64,000 nt of DNA from assembly GCA_937919945.1 (NCBI GenBank), contig CALESY010000119.1, positions 1 to 64,000 of the forward strand, in the 5' to 3' direction. Origin of the DNA: an uncultured Chitinophagaceae bacterium (GTDB taxonomy: Bacteria > Bacteroidota > Bacteroidia > Chitinophagales > Chitinophagaceae). How positions within the stretch are numbered: position 1 is the first letter of the stretch; every line of letters begins with the position of its first letter. Made by a program: the position numbers and the translations under genes. Of the stretch, positions 18,254-27,731 are shown piece after piece. Below the pieces are notes generated by a model. The model did no database searches and was not told the DNA's origin. It saw only the letters and a program-made list of their open reading frames with translations.

Positions 18254-19347
18254 AATAGTTGTTTAGCCAATAAACGCCAATCATGTTGCGATACCCATGC
18301 TTTACAATTTGCAGCTAGGGTACTTTTATCACTATTCAACAAATCTTCCATTGCGTTAAGTAGTGCATTAGCATTGTGTGGGTTTATTAATCTACCAGTT
18401 ATGCCGTTTTGAATAGCATCTGCCAACCCTGTTCTTTCGCTACCAATAACAGGAATACCTGCTATATTTGCTTCTAATGCTGCAATTCCAAATCCTTCTA
18501 CGTCACCGTTGGCTGCTAGCTCACTTAGCATACATAATACATCAACCGATTTATAAGTCCTCTTTATATCAGCATCATTCAGCTTTCCATGAAAAGTTAC
18601 ATTCTTCTGCAACCCTAACTCGTCAACCATAGATGCCAACTTTTTAATATCTCCTTTCCCTACTATATGGTAATGCACATCTGGATATTTTTGCTTCAAT
18701 GTTGGCAGCGATTTAATAACATTATGTTGACCCTTGCGTTGTGTTATGCTGCCTACTGTTAATAGTTTTGGGCTACCTTGCCAAGCAAATGGTTGTACAC
18801 TATCCATATCCTGCCATGTATTTATATCCAAGCCGTTTGGCAAAACACGTATCTCTCTTTTAATACCCGATTTTTCGATGAGTGACTTTGTGTAAGCCGA
18901 AACTGCATAACACACATCAGCAATTTGTAATGATTTCTTTGTAAACCACTTCGCCATGCTGCTACCCATATTCAATTCAGAACCATGAACAAAAGCGATA
19001 GTATGTATATCCTTACGCAATACAATTTTCAATAACCATCCCATCCATAATGAAAAACGTCCAGTGAGTATTATTTTGTCGTAATCTTTTTTTCCGCATG
19101 ATTGAAGTATGGTTATCACACGATTTATGTAAGTAATTATACCATTGCGTTTTATTCTGTTAACTTGAATACCATTTGGTATGGTGGACAAAAAACTCTC
19201 TATCTCATCTTCTACTGCGTAATCTATGCTGCAAACTACAGTTACACAAACACCATTATGTAACAACCCTTTAGTCATACAATAAGCGTGCATACCTATA
19301 CCACCTGGACCTGGTGGAAATTCTGAACTGATGATAAGATACTGCAC
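18250..19347 (-). CDS. Glycosyltransferase family 4
   Basis: 365 residues, GT-B fold. N-terminal motif IISSEFPPGPGGIGMHAY carries the Gly-rich acceptor-domain loop. The C-terminal domain has LLTVGSITQRKGQHNVIKSL, YHIVGKGDIKKL and the donor-binding segment DVEGFGIAALEANIAGIPVIGSERTG with the EX7E motif. Retaining hexosyl transfer at the cytoplasmic membrane face is expected. Starts at GTG two bases after the stop of the neighbouring family 2 enzyme. Specificity unknown. Confidence 0.9.
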   Translation of the reverse strand: MQYLIISSEFPPGPGGIGMHAYCMTKGLLHNGVCVTVVCSIDYAVEDEIESFLSTIPNGIQVNRIKRNGIITYINRVITILQSCGKKDYDKIILTGRFSLWMGWLLKIVLRKDIHTIAFVHGSELNMGSSMAKWFTKKSLQIADVCYAVSAYTKSLIEKSGIKREIRVLPNGLDINTWQDMDSVQPFAWQGSPKLLTVGSITQRKGQHNVIKSLPTLKQKYPDVHYHIVGKGDIKKLASMVDELGLQKNVTFHGKLNDADIKRTYKSVDVLCMLSELAANGDVEGFGIAALEANIAGIPVIGSERTGLADAIQNGITGRLINPHNANALLNAMEDLLNSDKSTLAANCKAWVSQHDWRLLAKQLL

Positions 19348-19348
19348 G

Positions 19349-20938
19349 TTAATATTTGAGCAAACCTCTTTGCTTTAATTCATTATTGGCTTGCGAAAGA
19401 TTGTAATTATACCTTTTAATAAACCCAGGTATTTTGTATGCAAAAACTAATAACCTCAATAGCTTTCTGAAAATACTACCATTTACTATCAACTGGTCAA
19501 AATATTTTATCCTTACAAACATGCTGAAGTGCTTTTTATCGAAATGCTTTTTTACAAGAAACAACTCTGAGCTTGTAGGTTCTGCAAAACGTGTAATGGA
19601 GTTTTTAGAGAGTCTGTTTGTAATAGCTCTTGCTTTGTGTGTTCGCAACCCACCCACAGATGCTCTGTGGTGATGTATAATAGCAGATGAATCAAATATC
19701 ATTAATGCCCCATTTGCATGACAACGTAATGCAAGATCATAATCTGCGCGTATATTTCTATTGAAAAACATGTCCATGCAACCAGCTCTCTCTACCACAT
19801 GACGCTTTGCTAATGTAATGGGGAATGTGTCAGACATGTAATAGTATGAATTAACCGGTTTTTCCGGCAAACCTATTTCTACTACGTTAGATGCTACTAT
19901 ATCTGCATCATAGTTTTGCGCTGTGCTAAGTAATTTTTCAATAAATCCGGATGTTATATTATCAGCATCATCACCAAGAAATAAAACATACTCCCCTTTT
20001 GCTTCTTTCAACAATTTATTCCAAGCAAGACACTGGCCCTTTTCTGATTGCGGAAAGTATTTTACAGATAGTTCAGCATACTTATCTGTTAAGATATCCT
20101 GTCGGTTTTCTATATCTGTCTGGTCTGTAATTAATACCTCTATTGGCTTTATTGTTTGTACAGACAGCTGTTCCAACTCATTATGCAGATAGCTATATCT
20201 ATCTAAAGTAGGTGCCAATACAGATACTGTATTATACTCTGCTGGCATGTGCGTATCAGACGAATGAATAATAGGTTGTAGTTGTTTGTACTGTATATTT
20301 TGTATTGTAGTTAAATACTTCAGGTTTTGTATAATTCCTTTTTTGTTGCAAGCAACCCACCACTGCCATTTTTTCGGGAAGAATTGTTTTATAAATATCC
20401 ATTCATCTATAGCTGGCACATTAACAGGCTTGGCAACAGTACGTACCAACCCAGAATGATGCCGCATAACAGCTCCTTGTTTTATCAATGCATAGCCTAT
20501 GGCAATGCCAAGCATATGTGTGGATGTGTATTTATCCAACTGCAAATCACATACATATTGCAGCAACGCTCTTTTCATCAAGCAGGCATAAATACTCAAC
20601 CTGAATGACGAACTTTCTATATCCAGGCTTGCATTTTTATTATATACCCAAGCGGGATTGATGTAATTGATAGCGTCCGGTAATCCTTGCATACCCATTT
20701 TCAATCCAGCATGCCATACATCAACATTTTTTTTTGTTAAGAGTCCAACTAAATCTTTATTAATAAGCCCATTATCCTCATGCCAAAATAATACCCATCC
20801 AGAAGTTGATTGTTTGCGTACAGAATCTAACACAATACAAATATCCGACACACTATCTGTAGCTGTAAACACTTTACCATATTCCCATCGCAAAGTGTTT
20901 CTAGTACCTATATATATCAAATCAACTCCTAACTGCAT
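19349..20938 (-). CDS. Two-part glycosyltransferase with a family 2 C-terminal domain
   Basis: 529 residues from the ATG at 20938; an in-frame earlier ATG at 20962 would lengthen the overlap with the upstream gene from 17 to 41 bases. The C-terminal GT-A domain (about 235-430) has SVLAPTLDR, the LITDQTD segment, and GEYVLFLGDDAD as the DXD metal/donor site, with RADYDLALRCHANG later. The N-terminal 225 residues are unusual: around GWVLFWHEDNGLINKDLVGLL they resemble a worn GT-A domain whose acidic motif is altered. The protein may thus be a fusion of a degenerate and an active transferase. Acceptor unknown. Confidence 0.82.
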   Translation of the reverse strand: MQLGVDLIYIGTRNTLRWEYGKVFTATDSVSDICIVLDSVRKQSTSGWVLFWHEDNGLINKDLVGLLTKKNVDVWHAGLKMGMQGLPDAINYINPAWVYNKNASLDIESSSFRLSIYACLMKRALLQYVCDLQLDKYTSTHMLGIAIGYALIKQGAVMRHHSGLVRTVAKPVNVPAIDEWIFIKQFFPKKWQWWVACNKKGIIQNLKYLTTIQNIQYKQLQPIIHSSDTHMPAEYNTVSVLAPTLDRYSYLHNELEQLSVQTIKPIEVLITDQTDIENRQDILTDKYAELSVKYFPQSEKGQCLAWNKLLKEAKGEYVLFLGDDADNITSGFIEKLLSTAQNYDADIVASNVVEIGLPEKPVNSYYYMSDTFPITLAKRHVVERAGCMDMFFNRNIRADYDLALRCHANGALMIFDSSAIIHHHRASVGGLRTHKARAITNRLSKNSITRFAEPTSSELFLVKKHFDKKHFSMFVRIKYFDQLIVNGSIFRKLLRLLVFAYKIPGFIKRYNYNLSQANNELKQRGLLKY

Positions 20939-22124
20939 CAGATAATTGATGATAGAATGCAATAAAAGCAGTCATTTGTTTTTCTATGGTAAAATGCTGT
21001 TGTACTCTTGCTGCACCAGCATTACCCATCTCTGTTAAATGAGATTTGTTACTCCACAACATTTCAATTTTCTCTGCAATTGCCTGTTCATTCCATTTTG
21101 GCACAATATAGCCGGTTTCACCATCTGTAATATTTTCTGATAGTCCATCAGCGTCTGTACAAATTATTGGCAATGCCATAGCTTGCGCTTCCAGTACTGC
21201 ATTTGAAAAGCCTTCAGAAATGGCAGGGTGTATAAAAATATGTGCTTGTGCTAATTCACTTTTAACCAACTCCCTATCTTGTTCACCAAGCAGTTTTACT
21301 TCGTTCTCTAAACCAGATTCTTTAATGATATACTCCAATGCTTGCCTATGATTACCTTCTCCAATTATTTTATACTCAAAAGAAATACCTTTTTGTTTCA
21401 ACAATGCGATAGCCCTTATAGCGTATTCATAGCCCTTCTTCCAAACCAATCTACCAACACTTATCAATTGTAATTTATCAGTTTGTTTTATTTCATATGT
21501 TGGTGAAAAGAAACCCACATCAATACCCGGAGGTATCAGTGCTTCTGTTTTATTTGTTTTATATCCTCTTGCAATAGCTCTGTTTTTTAAATCTTGTCCT
21601 AAAAAATGAAACCCATCCATATTTTCCCAAACATCTTTATAATAGTTTTCATTATCTATACCCGCATAATTCAAATCATATCCCCTGAAACTAACACTCA
21701 ATTTCGCATCTGTAAATGTACGTATGGCAACACCCTTTTTTGCTATTGTTCCAAATTCAAAATGAACAACGTCTGGCTGCACATATATTATGGGCAAGTA
21801 AGTAAGTGTATATTTTATCCTTTCTATTCTGCTGCCGTTACCATGCAAAATATACTTACGCATTACTTTTGAAGTAAAAAAGCAGCTAATCCATTGCAAC
21901 ATACTGGCTACGGCGTTACCCTTTGTATAACCGCTATGGATTCGCTTTTTATACTCTTGCGATAGCTTATTAGCACGTATAAAATTATTGATATTATTAA
22001 CATCATCCCATATCAGTAGGTGTACCTTTAAATGCTCCGACAATTTGATAAATTTTGCCGCTAGAAAACCAGAATCCAACGGCATAGTATGCATCACTAA
22101 TAATATTGTTGGCTTACTCCTCAT
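20922..22124 (-). CDS. Glycosyltransferase family 4 (WcaL/AmsK-like)
   Basis: 400 residues, GT-B fold. The central motif VVHFEFGTIAKKGVAIR and LSVSFRGYDLNYAG matches the colanic-acid WcaL-like group, where a His-containing loop contacts the acceptor. C-terminal motifs are LISVGRLVWKKGYEYAIRAIALL, YKIIGEGNHRQAL and HPAISEGFSNAVLEAQAMALPIICTDADG (EX7E). It likely adds a hexose late in repeat-unit assembly. Start codon ATG overlaps the upstream TGA by four bases. Donor and linkage are not predictable from sequence. Confidence 0.9.
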   Translation of the reverse strand: MRSKPTILLVMHTMPLDSGFLAAKFIKLSEHLKVHLLIWDDVNNINNFIRANKLSQEYKKRIHSGYTKGNAVASMLQWISCFFTSKVMRKYILHGNGSRIERIKYTLTYLPIIYVQPDVVHFEFGTIAKKGVAIRTFTDAKLSVSFRGYDLNYAGIDNENYYKDVWENMDGFHFLGQDLKNRAIARGYKTNKTEALIPPGIDVGFFSPTYEIKQTDKLQLISVGRLVWKKGYEYAIRAIALLKQKGISFEYKIIGEGNHRQALEYIIKESGLENEVKLLGEQDRELVKSELAQAHIFIHPAISEGFSNAVLEAQAMALPIICTDADGLSENITDGETGYIVPKWNEQAIAEKIEMLWSNKSHLTEMGNAGAARVQQHFTIEKQMTAFIAFYHQLSDAVRS

Positions 22125-23845
22125 TCGTCGAAAACTTTTTTCATAAATCTAGCCAATGTATGTAGCATAGATATTTTATATCCGTTTGATGCATTAGGGT
22201 AATCATATAAGTCATTCATTAATTCCCTGATAATGGTTTCAGGAACTATATCCAAAAATGGTTTGTTATGTAGCAATATTTCCTCTAATCCCTTTCTGCC
22301 TTCATCATTCAAGTAAAATAATTCCCAATTTCTTGTTATTTGTTTTTTCGCAGTGAGCAGTGATTGTGCTTTTTTTATAGCTCGGTATGCAATGTTTCTA
22401 TTATTAAATTGCTGATAATTGTACAAATTACTATCATACTCCTGCCATTTAATTGCTGCTAATTTTGGATGATAGGCCTTCAAATAGTCTACCTGAAACT
22501 GCCTGTTCTTTAGTATATGTGTAGGTATAGCACTAAAAAAGTCAACTATTCTTTTATCATAAAAAGGCAATACTGGCATTACAACAGCCTGATACATTCT
22601 AATGCTGGGTATTGTCCATCTAAATGACCATTGGTCAGTCTTAAATATCTTCATTCTGTAGTCTGCATCTGCTATATGACGATAGTTATATGTCCAATTA
22701 TTAAAATAGTTATTCAGAAAACTGTCATAGTTACCATAGTATGGTTTGCAAATATTTTCTAACAACCATTTACTACCTTTCTTGATAATTTTTTTATTAA
22801 AAAATGTCATTCCACCCATTTCACTCATTCCCATATCATCCATCCAAACATCGCCCCAATGCCCACCTATTACAACCTCAGCTCGTTCTTGTAGTGGTTG
22901 TAATACGCTCGCTTGCCTCGTTCCATCTATATACTGAAATAGCTCTACTGCATCTGTAATTGTATCAGCTTTGTGAAATAAGTATGGTGGAACTACATAA
23001 CCGTTAAACTCAAAATCTGTTACTGCAGCTATTTTTGATGCAATCTTTGTTTCTTGAGAGCCTCGATTAAATCCGTATGAATAAGCCCATATTGATTTTG
23101 CAGTATTGTTTTTACTTAAAACACCTGCCAAGGTTCGTGAATCCAGTCCACCTGAAACTGGAATAGCTACTTTTTTACTGTCAGTTGTTGTGGCAAGTAT
23201 AGATGCTAGTATTGCATGAAGCTCATCATATTGTTCACTTACTTTTCTATCAATGGGGTTATACTTCCATTCCCAATAGCGTTTATGGGCAATCATGTCA
23301 AGCCTCTCATCGAACACGTAATATGATGCAGGTTCTAAAACACTAATACCTTCAAGATAAGTGGTATTGCCCGGAAAAAAACCCATAGCCATAAAGCCGG
23401 TAATGCCTTCCCAATCAAGTTTTTTTGTAGTCGCCGATTTTGCAAGCCCTATATAATAGGTACTTATAGTATTTATTCCGTCTATCGAAGACCAATATGC
23501 TTGATAAGTACCTAGTCTATTTGTAAATACATGATACGTCTTTGTGTTTTTCTTATACACAAATAATATATAATGCCCTGCAGGTTCATCAAAAGATTTA
23601 TTGTTGTCTATATAATCGATGCAACTTTCTAGTAGAGTGATGATTTTTGTATCATCATAAAAACTGCCAATCACTTTTATACAAACATCTTCGGTTGAAT
23701 AGGTTTTTACATACTCATCATTTTGAGGTAGACTCAACCATGCAGCGGGCATTAAGCTATCTGCCAACCAATCCGCATTATCTAATCTACAATAAGCGGG
23801 TTTAAAAGTTTGATTACTTATCCATATATCATAAAACGCACTCAC
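22121..23845 (-). CDS. Asparagine synthetase-like protein lacking the N-terminal Cys
   Basis: 574 residues. The C-terminal ATP-pyrophosphatase domain is clear: VAIPVSGGLDSRTLAG (PP-loop, about 230-245). The N-terminal half resembles the class II glutamine amidotransferase fold (YILFVYKKNTKTYHVFTNRLGTYQAYW), but the protein starts MSAFYD, so the nucleophilic Cys2 used for glutamine hydrolysis is absent. It may use free ammonia or another amine, like beta-lactam synthetase-type relatives, to form an amide on a sugar or linked acid. It lies between two glycosyltransferase genes, starts at GTG, and overlaps both neighbours by four bases. Confidence 0.82.
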   Translation of the reverse strand: MSAFYDIWISNQTFKPAYCRLDNADWLADSLMPAAWLSLPQNDEYVKTYSTEDVCIKVIGSFYDDTKIITLLESCIDYIDNNKSFDEPAGHYILFVYKKNTKTYHVFTNRLGTYQAYWSSIDGINTISTYYIGLAKSATTKKLDWEGITGFMAMGFFPGNTTYLEGISVLEPASYYVFDERLDMIAHKRYWEWKYNPIDRKVSEQYDELHAILASILATTTDSKKVAIPVSGGLDSRTLAGVLSKNNTAKSIWAYSYGFNRGSQETKIASKIAAVTDFEFNGYVVPPYLFHKADTITDAVELFQYIDGTRQASVLQPLQERAEVVIGGHWGDVWMDDMGMSEMGGMTFFNKKIIKKGSKWLLENICKPYYGNYDSFLNNYFNNWTYNYRHIADADYRMKIFKTDQWSFRWTIPSIRMYQAVVMPVLPFYDKRIVDFFSAIPTHILKNRQFQVDYLKAYHPKLAAIKWQEYDSNLYNYQQFNNRNIAYRAIKKAQSLLTAKKQITRNWELFYLNDEGRKGLEEILLHNKPFLDIVPETIIRELMNDLYDYPNASNGYKISMLHTLARFMKKVFDE

Positions 23846-24966
23846 TTCTTTATACGCATCATTTTCTTATACACAGTTTCAAATGCTGCAGCCTCTATAT
23901 CCAACGTATGCTCTTTAATTACCAAATTATACGCATTCTCAGCCATCGCCATTGAAAAATTTGGCTCATCTATGTACTTATGTATGCAGGCAGTCAATTC
24001 TTCCACATTGTTTGGCGCAAATAACAGCCCTGTTTCATTTGTTTGTATTAAATCTCTATTGCCCGCTACATTGCTGGCAATACAAGGTGTTTTAGTAGCC
24101 ATAGCTTCTATCAGTGCCACGGGGCAACCTTCTTCATGAGCACCAATATTGGTAGTTGGCAGTATAAATGCATCACTTTCGTTCAGCAATGCACATACAT
24201 CTTTTACAGGCCCAGCCATTATTACACGTTCTTTCAATCCGAGGCTATCTATCAGTGCATTTAACTCAGCTACGTATTCATCATCTCTTGCTGCACCAGC
24301 CAATATGGCATAGGCCAATGTGTTACTCATTGCCTTCACGAGCGTTAGCTGGTCTTTTACCCTTACTAATTGAGCAACACATGTAATAAGATATGCATCC
24401 TCTGGTATATTGTAATTAGCACGCAAACCATTATGTGTTTGTTTTTTAAACAACGAAATATCTACCCCGCCAGGTATATAGTGTGTCTTAGTCTTTAAAT
24501 AGGGCGATGCAAAAAAAGCCCTGAACATGGTAGTATTTCGCGCGATAATTTGATTGGACAAAAAACTCTTTACTTTCCAAGCAGCTCTGTCCCAATTCAT
24601 ATTTTTTTTGACGTACACATACTTTGCTCCGGCAAATTTGGCTATCAATCCTTCAGAGTAATCTGAAGACCAATTGAATGACTGCCAAATATCAAACCTG
24701 TATTTTTTAAATATGCTGGCTAATTTTCTTGCAGCTCTCAATGTTGTAATTATACCTGCGGTATGATGCACAATAAAGTCATTCACAAGTACAACATATC
24801 TTTTTGCTATTGCTTCGTCGTACAACGCGCCACCTGCCTGCTGTACGCATATGTACGGTTCAAACAATTCTTTATCCAGCCGGTCAATAATATTCATCAT
24901 CTCTCTACCACTACCTGCAGTAATGAAATTTGGAATAGTGAATAATATCCTGACTTTTTTTATCAA
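23842..24966 (-). CDS. Glycosyltransferase family 4
   Basis: 374 residues, GT-B fold. N-terminal motif ILFTIPNFITAGSGREMMNII; C-terminal motifs ITCVAQLVRVKDQLTLVKAM, VIMAGPVKDVCALLNESDAFILPT and HEEGCPVALIEAMATKTPCIASNVAG, with the two Glu of EX7E. Resembles WcaE/capsular family 4 enzymes. The only start is a TTG that overlaps the upstream TGA (TTGA), so coupling to the preceding gene is likely. Donor unknown. Confidence 0.88.
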   Translation of the reverse strand: MIKKVRILFTIPNFITAGSGREMMNIIDRLDKELFEPYICVQQAGGALYDEAIAKRYVVLVNDFIVHHTAGIITTLRAARKLASIFKKYRFDIWQSFNWSSDYSEGLIAKFAGAKYVYVKKNMNWDRAAWKVKSFLSNQIIARNTTMFRAFFASPYLKTKTHYIPGGVDISLFKKQTHNGLRANYNIPEDAYLITCVAQLVRVKDQLTLVKAMSNTLAYAILAGAARDDEYVAELNALIDSLGLKERVIMAGPVKDVCALLNESDAFILPTTNIGAHEEGCPVALIEAMATKTPCIASNVAGNRDLIQTNETGLLFAPNNVEELTACIHKYIDEPNFSMAMAENAYNLVIKEHTLDIEAAAFETVYKKMMRIKK

Positions 24967-26186
24967 TGTGTATGCTCAATTATACTTACAAGTTTATCTA
25001 ATGGGTTGTGTATGAAATACTTCATAACCCATAGGAATGCGTTGTATCCCTTGTCAATCCTTTCTTCTTTGTTAGTTGCTGCAGATTGTATCGCAGAACA
25101 TATTTCTTCGGGTGTCTTTGCATTATAACAGGGATACAATACAGGATAGGCATTGGCATAATAAGCATCTTCCCTATAAGTGATAACTGGTTTCTTCATC
25201 AACATGGCTTCTATTACAGTACCAAATGTTAAAAAACTATGTGCAAATTCACCACAACACACATCAGCTTGCTGTATTACGTACATCAATTCTTTACGAT
25301 ACATTTTAGGTAACCAATAAACATATTGTTCTATACCAAAGGACTGTATTAAATCTTTAGACGCCTGCACGTCTGTGCCGTATTCAATCATTACTAAGCA
25401 GGCGTTTGGTGAGTTGTTACCTTGTATATACTTTGCAAACCCTTCTATCAGATGATGAGTATTTTTACCAGTAAACCTGTTATGGTAGGTTGCCCATTCC
25501 TGTCTGCCATGATATAGTAATACAAATTCATGCTTATTTCTTATTTCATTTATTGCTTGTGCCTGTATACTATCAGGTACAAAACCATCAATTAGTGCTT
25601 CATATTCCGGATAATGAATAAACGGCATCGGTATGTTCAGATAAGTACCTTTACACTTCAGCAATGCCAATTCCTTTTCAAATGCATCATTAGTTGCATC
25701 AGCAAGTACATAATCGGCATTTGTAATAGCAGCACTTAAATACTTTGCCATTGTGCCATCTTTCATTTGCCTGTAGGTTGGTCTATCTCCATTACTCACA
25801 ACAAGTGATTTCAACTTACTTAGCAAAGAATATGATTGTGGCAACTGTGCATATTTATATACATCTGAACCATAAGGATAATAGACGTTCATCTTAAATC
25901 CCGCTTTATAAGCAATAGCCGCTTCCTCTCCTTGTCCTATATAAAAATCAAAACCACTCAACACATGTCTTACTTCCTCTATATCTGCATTATGAAAGCC
26001 ATTATCCAACCAATCTACTTTATGGCAATACGCTTCATATTCACTATCGTACGTATCTGCCGATGGTTGAAAATGTTCCATTGCTAATCTGTAATACAAA
26101 TGTGCATCGTACCCGTCGTCCCTCAAGTACCTTGCAATTGCAAAGAAATTATTATTCATGTTGCCCACAAGGGCAATGCGTTTCAT
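24963..26186 (-). CDS. Putative GT-B-type glycosyltransferase, paralogue A
   Basis: 407 residues. Not a canonical family 4 enzyme. It opens IALVGNMNNNFFAIARYLRDDGYDAHLYY and has GFDFYIGQGEEAAIAYKAGFK and YPYGSDVYKYAQLP in the N-terminal half, then FVLLYHGRQEWATYHNRFTGKNTHHLIEGFAKYI and a late GEFAHSFLTFGTVIEAMLMKKPVITY segment. The second half looks like a GT-B donor domain with a Glu in the FGTVIEAM helix. The protein at 32053-33204 shares the NMNNNFF start and overall plan, so the two are diverged paralogues within one locus. A transferase role is inferred from fold-like motifs and context. Confidence 0.72.
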   Translation of the reverse strand: MKRIALVGNMNNNFFAIARYLRDDGYDAHLYYRLAMEHFQPSADTYDSEYEAYCHKVDWLDNGFHNADIEEVRHVLSGFDFYIGQGEEAAIAYKAGFKMNVYYPYGSDVYKYAQLPQSYSLLSKLKSLVVSNGDRPTYRQMKDGTMAKYLSAAITNADYVLADATNDAFEKELALLKCKGTYLNIPMPFIHYPEYEALIDGFVPDSIQAQAINEIRNKHEFVLLYHGRQEWATYHNRFTGKNTHHLIEGFAKYIQGNNSPNACLVMIEYGTDVQASKDLIQSFGIEQYVYWLPKMYRKELMYVIQQADVCCGEFAHSFLTFGTVIEAMLMKKPVITYREDAYYANAYPVLYPCYNAKTPEEICSAIQSAATNKEERIDKGYNAFLWVMKYFIHNPLDKLVSIIEHTH

Positions 26187-27661
26187 ATGCCGAATACTTT
26201 ATTAAAATAGGGTGATAGCTTGGGAAATGTATTAGCCATTGTAGCAGCTACATTGGACGCCTGTTTTTGCATAACCCATCTGAATGATAGTATATACAGT
26301 ATTAAAAATAGTGATGTTACGAGAACTACTTGTAAGGTTGTATTTGCGCCTTGTAATAATATACCCATTACAAATACAATTACTCCAAGTATGGTGTTTA
26401 CAAAGAAAAACGGGGCAATATCTTTATACCATCTAACAAATGGTTTAGCAACTACATCCATTACTTGTTTGATATTCCAGTTGATGAATAAAATCTTCAC
26501 TGTAGTTACTGCAGTGGCTAATCCGCTTATACCAAACGTAGCCCCAACTGCCGAAGCAGCCACATGCACTGGACCATATACTGCCGTTACAATAAAGCTC
26601 TTTTTGTTTTGGTGAAATGAGTTCATTACACAACCATAAGAGCTTGACAGTGCTTTGAAAGCCGCAGCTATTATTAATATCTGCAATGGCAATACGGCCT
26701 CTAACCATTTTGTACCGTATAGTAACAAAACAATAGGCTTAGCTGCAATAAACATGATGGACAATATAGGCAATATGACAAACGAGAATGTTTTCAGAAA
26801 ACTGATATAGTGTTTATAAAACACCTCTTTATCGTCCACATACTTAGGTAATACTGATGAAAGTACACTATTAGAAACCTGCACCAGTTGACCTGTAAAC
26901 AGTTCTGCCAATTGAAAAGCCAAATTGTATACACCCAACTTATCTATGCCGACAAAGCGTGCCAGTATAAATTTATCTCCGTAATCTGTTATGCGAGTAA
27001 AAATTGTAGCTCCTATCAGGTGTTTAGTGAAATGATATATCTCTTTCCAACGATGAATATATATGTGCAGGCTTATTTTTAACCCAGTTTTTCTATACAA
27101 CAAAAAAGTAAGAATTGGTTGAAAAATCAATGTAGGTATTATTAAACTGTAAACACCCCAACCTGCTAACACAGCAGCAATTTTTGCAAGTGGTACAAGA
27201 ATGATAAAAGGTGCCTGTACACTTACTTGTTTATCAAATTGCAGATTTTTACTAAGCCACGTTTTAGGTATCGTTTGCAGTTGTGAAAAGATAAAAATGC
27301 CTGCAACTACAAAACCTATGTTTATTATTCTATCGTCTTTTTGCCATACAGACCATAGCGGTACAAATACCAAAAATAAAGCTGCTATGATTATGGTAAT
27401 GACTATGTTAAACCAAAATGCGGCATTAAATATTTCGTCATCGTCTTGCTTTCTGTATGCTAAAAGAAACTCTGCTAACCCCGTTGTGCCGAATACAGAA
27501 ATTAGATATAAAAGTACTTCTGTAATACTCACTAAACCAAAGTCGTAAGGACTTAATTCGCGCGCAAGAAATACCATGGCTAATAATCCCATGATTTTTT
27601 CCAGTACATTTCGCCATAAATAGCTTACTATACCTTTCCCGGCCTGTTTGGCAATACTCAC
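26183..27661 (-). CDS. Polysaccharide flippase (Wzx/RfbX-like, MOP superfamily)
   Basis: 492 residues with about twelve to fourteen hydrophobic helices. The N-terminus (GIVSYLWRNVLEKIMGLLAMVFLARELSPYDFGLVSI) is the classic start of lipopolysaccharide flippases, with the AREL-SPYDFG signature. It should move undecaprenyl-linked repeat units from the cytoplasmic to the periplasmic leaflet, working with the Wzy-type protein at 15766-17145 and Wzc at 29620-31971. Starts at GTG. It is preceded by a strong hairpin terminator (27685-27710), so expression depends on read-through or an internal promoter. Confidence 0.92.
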   Translation of the reverse strand: MSIAKQAGKGIVSYLWRNVLEKIMGLLAMVFLARELSPYDFGLVSITEVLLYLISVFGTTGLAEFLLAYRKQDDDEIFNAAFWFNIVITIIIAALFLVFVPLWSVWQKDDRIINIGFVVAGIFIFSQLQTIPKTWLSKNLQFDKQVSVQAPFIILVPLAKIAAVLAGWGVYSLIIPTLIFQPILTFLLYRKTGLKISLHIYIHRWKEIYHFTKHLIGATIFTRITDYGDKFILARFVGIDKLGVYNLAFQLAELFTGQLVQVSNSVLSSVLPKYVDDKEVFYKHYISFLKTFSFVILPILSIMFIAAKPIVLLLYGTKWLEAVLPLQILIIAAAFKALSSSYGCVMNSFHQNKKSFIVTAVYGPVHVAASAVGATFGISGLATAVTTVKILFINWNIKQVMDVVAKPFVRWYKDIAPFFFVNTILGVIVFVMGILLQGANTTLQVVLVTSLFLILYILSFRWVMQKQASNVAATMANTFPKLSPYFNKVFGI

Positions 27662-27684
27662 ACTACGTTTTTACAATAACAGAA

Positions 27685-27710
27685 ACAGCTTCGGCAACTA
27701 CCGAAGCTGT
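27685..27710 (-). terminator. Strong hairpin between acetyltransferase and flippase genes
   Basis: Perfect 10-bp arms ACAGCTTCGG and CCGAAGCTGT with a six-base loop, read on the minus strand as the transcript leaves the acetyltransferase gene. The following tract TTCTGTTATTG is U-rich. It fits a rho-independent terminator in the middle of the gene array. The U tract is interrupted, so termination may be partial or conditional. Confidence 0.75.
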
Positions 27711-27731
27711 CATAAAATATCAATGAAAGAG

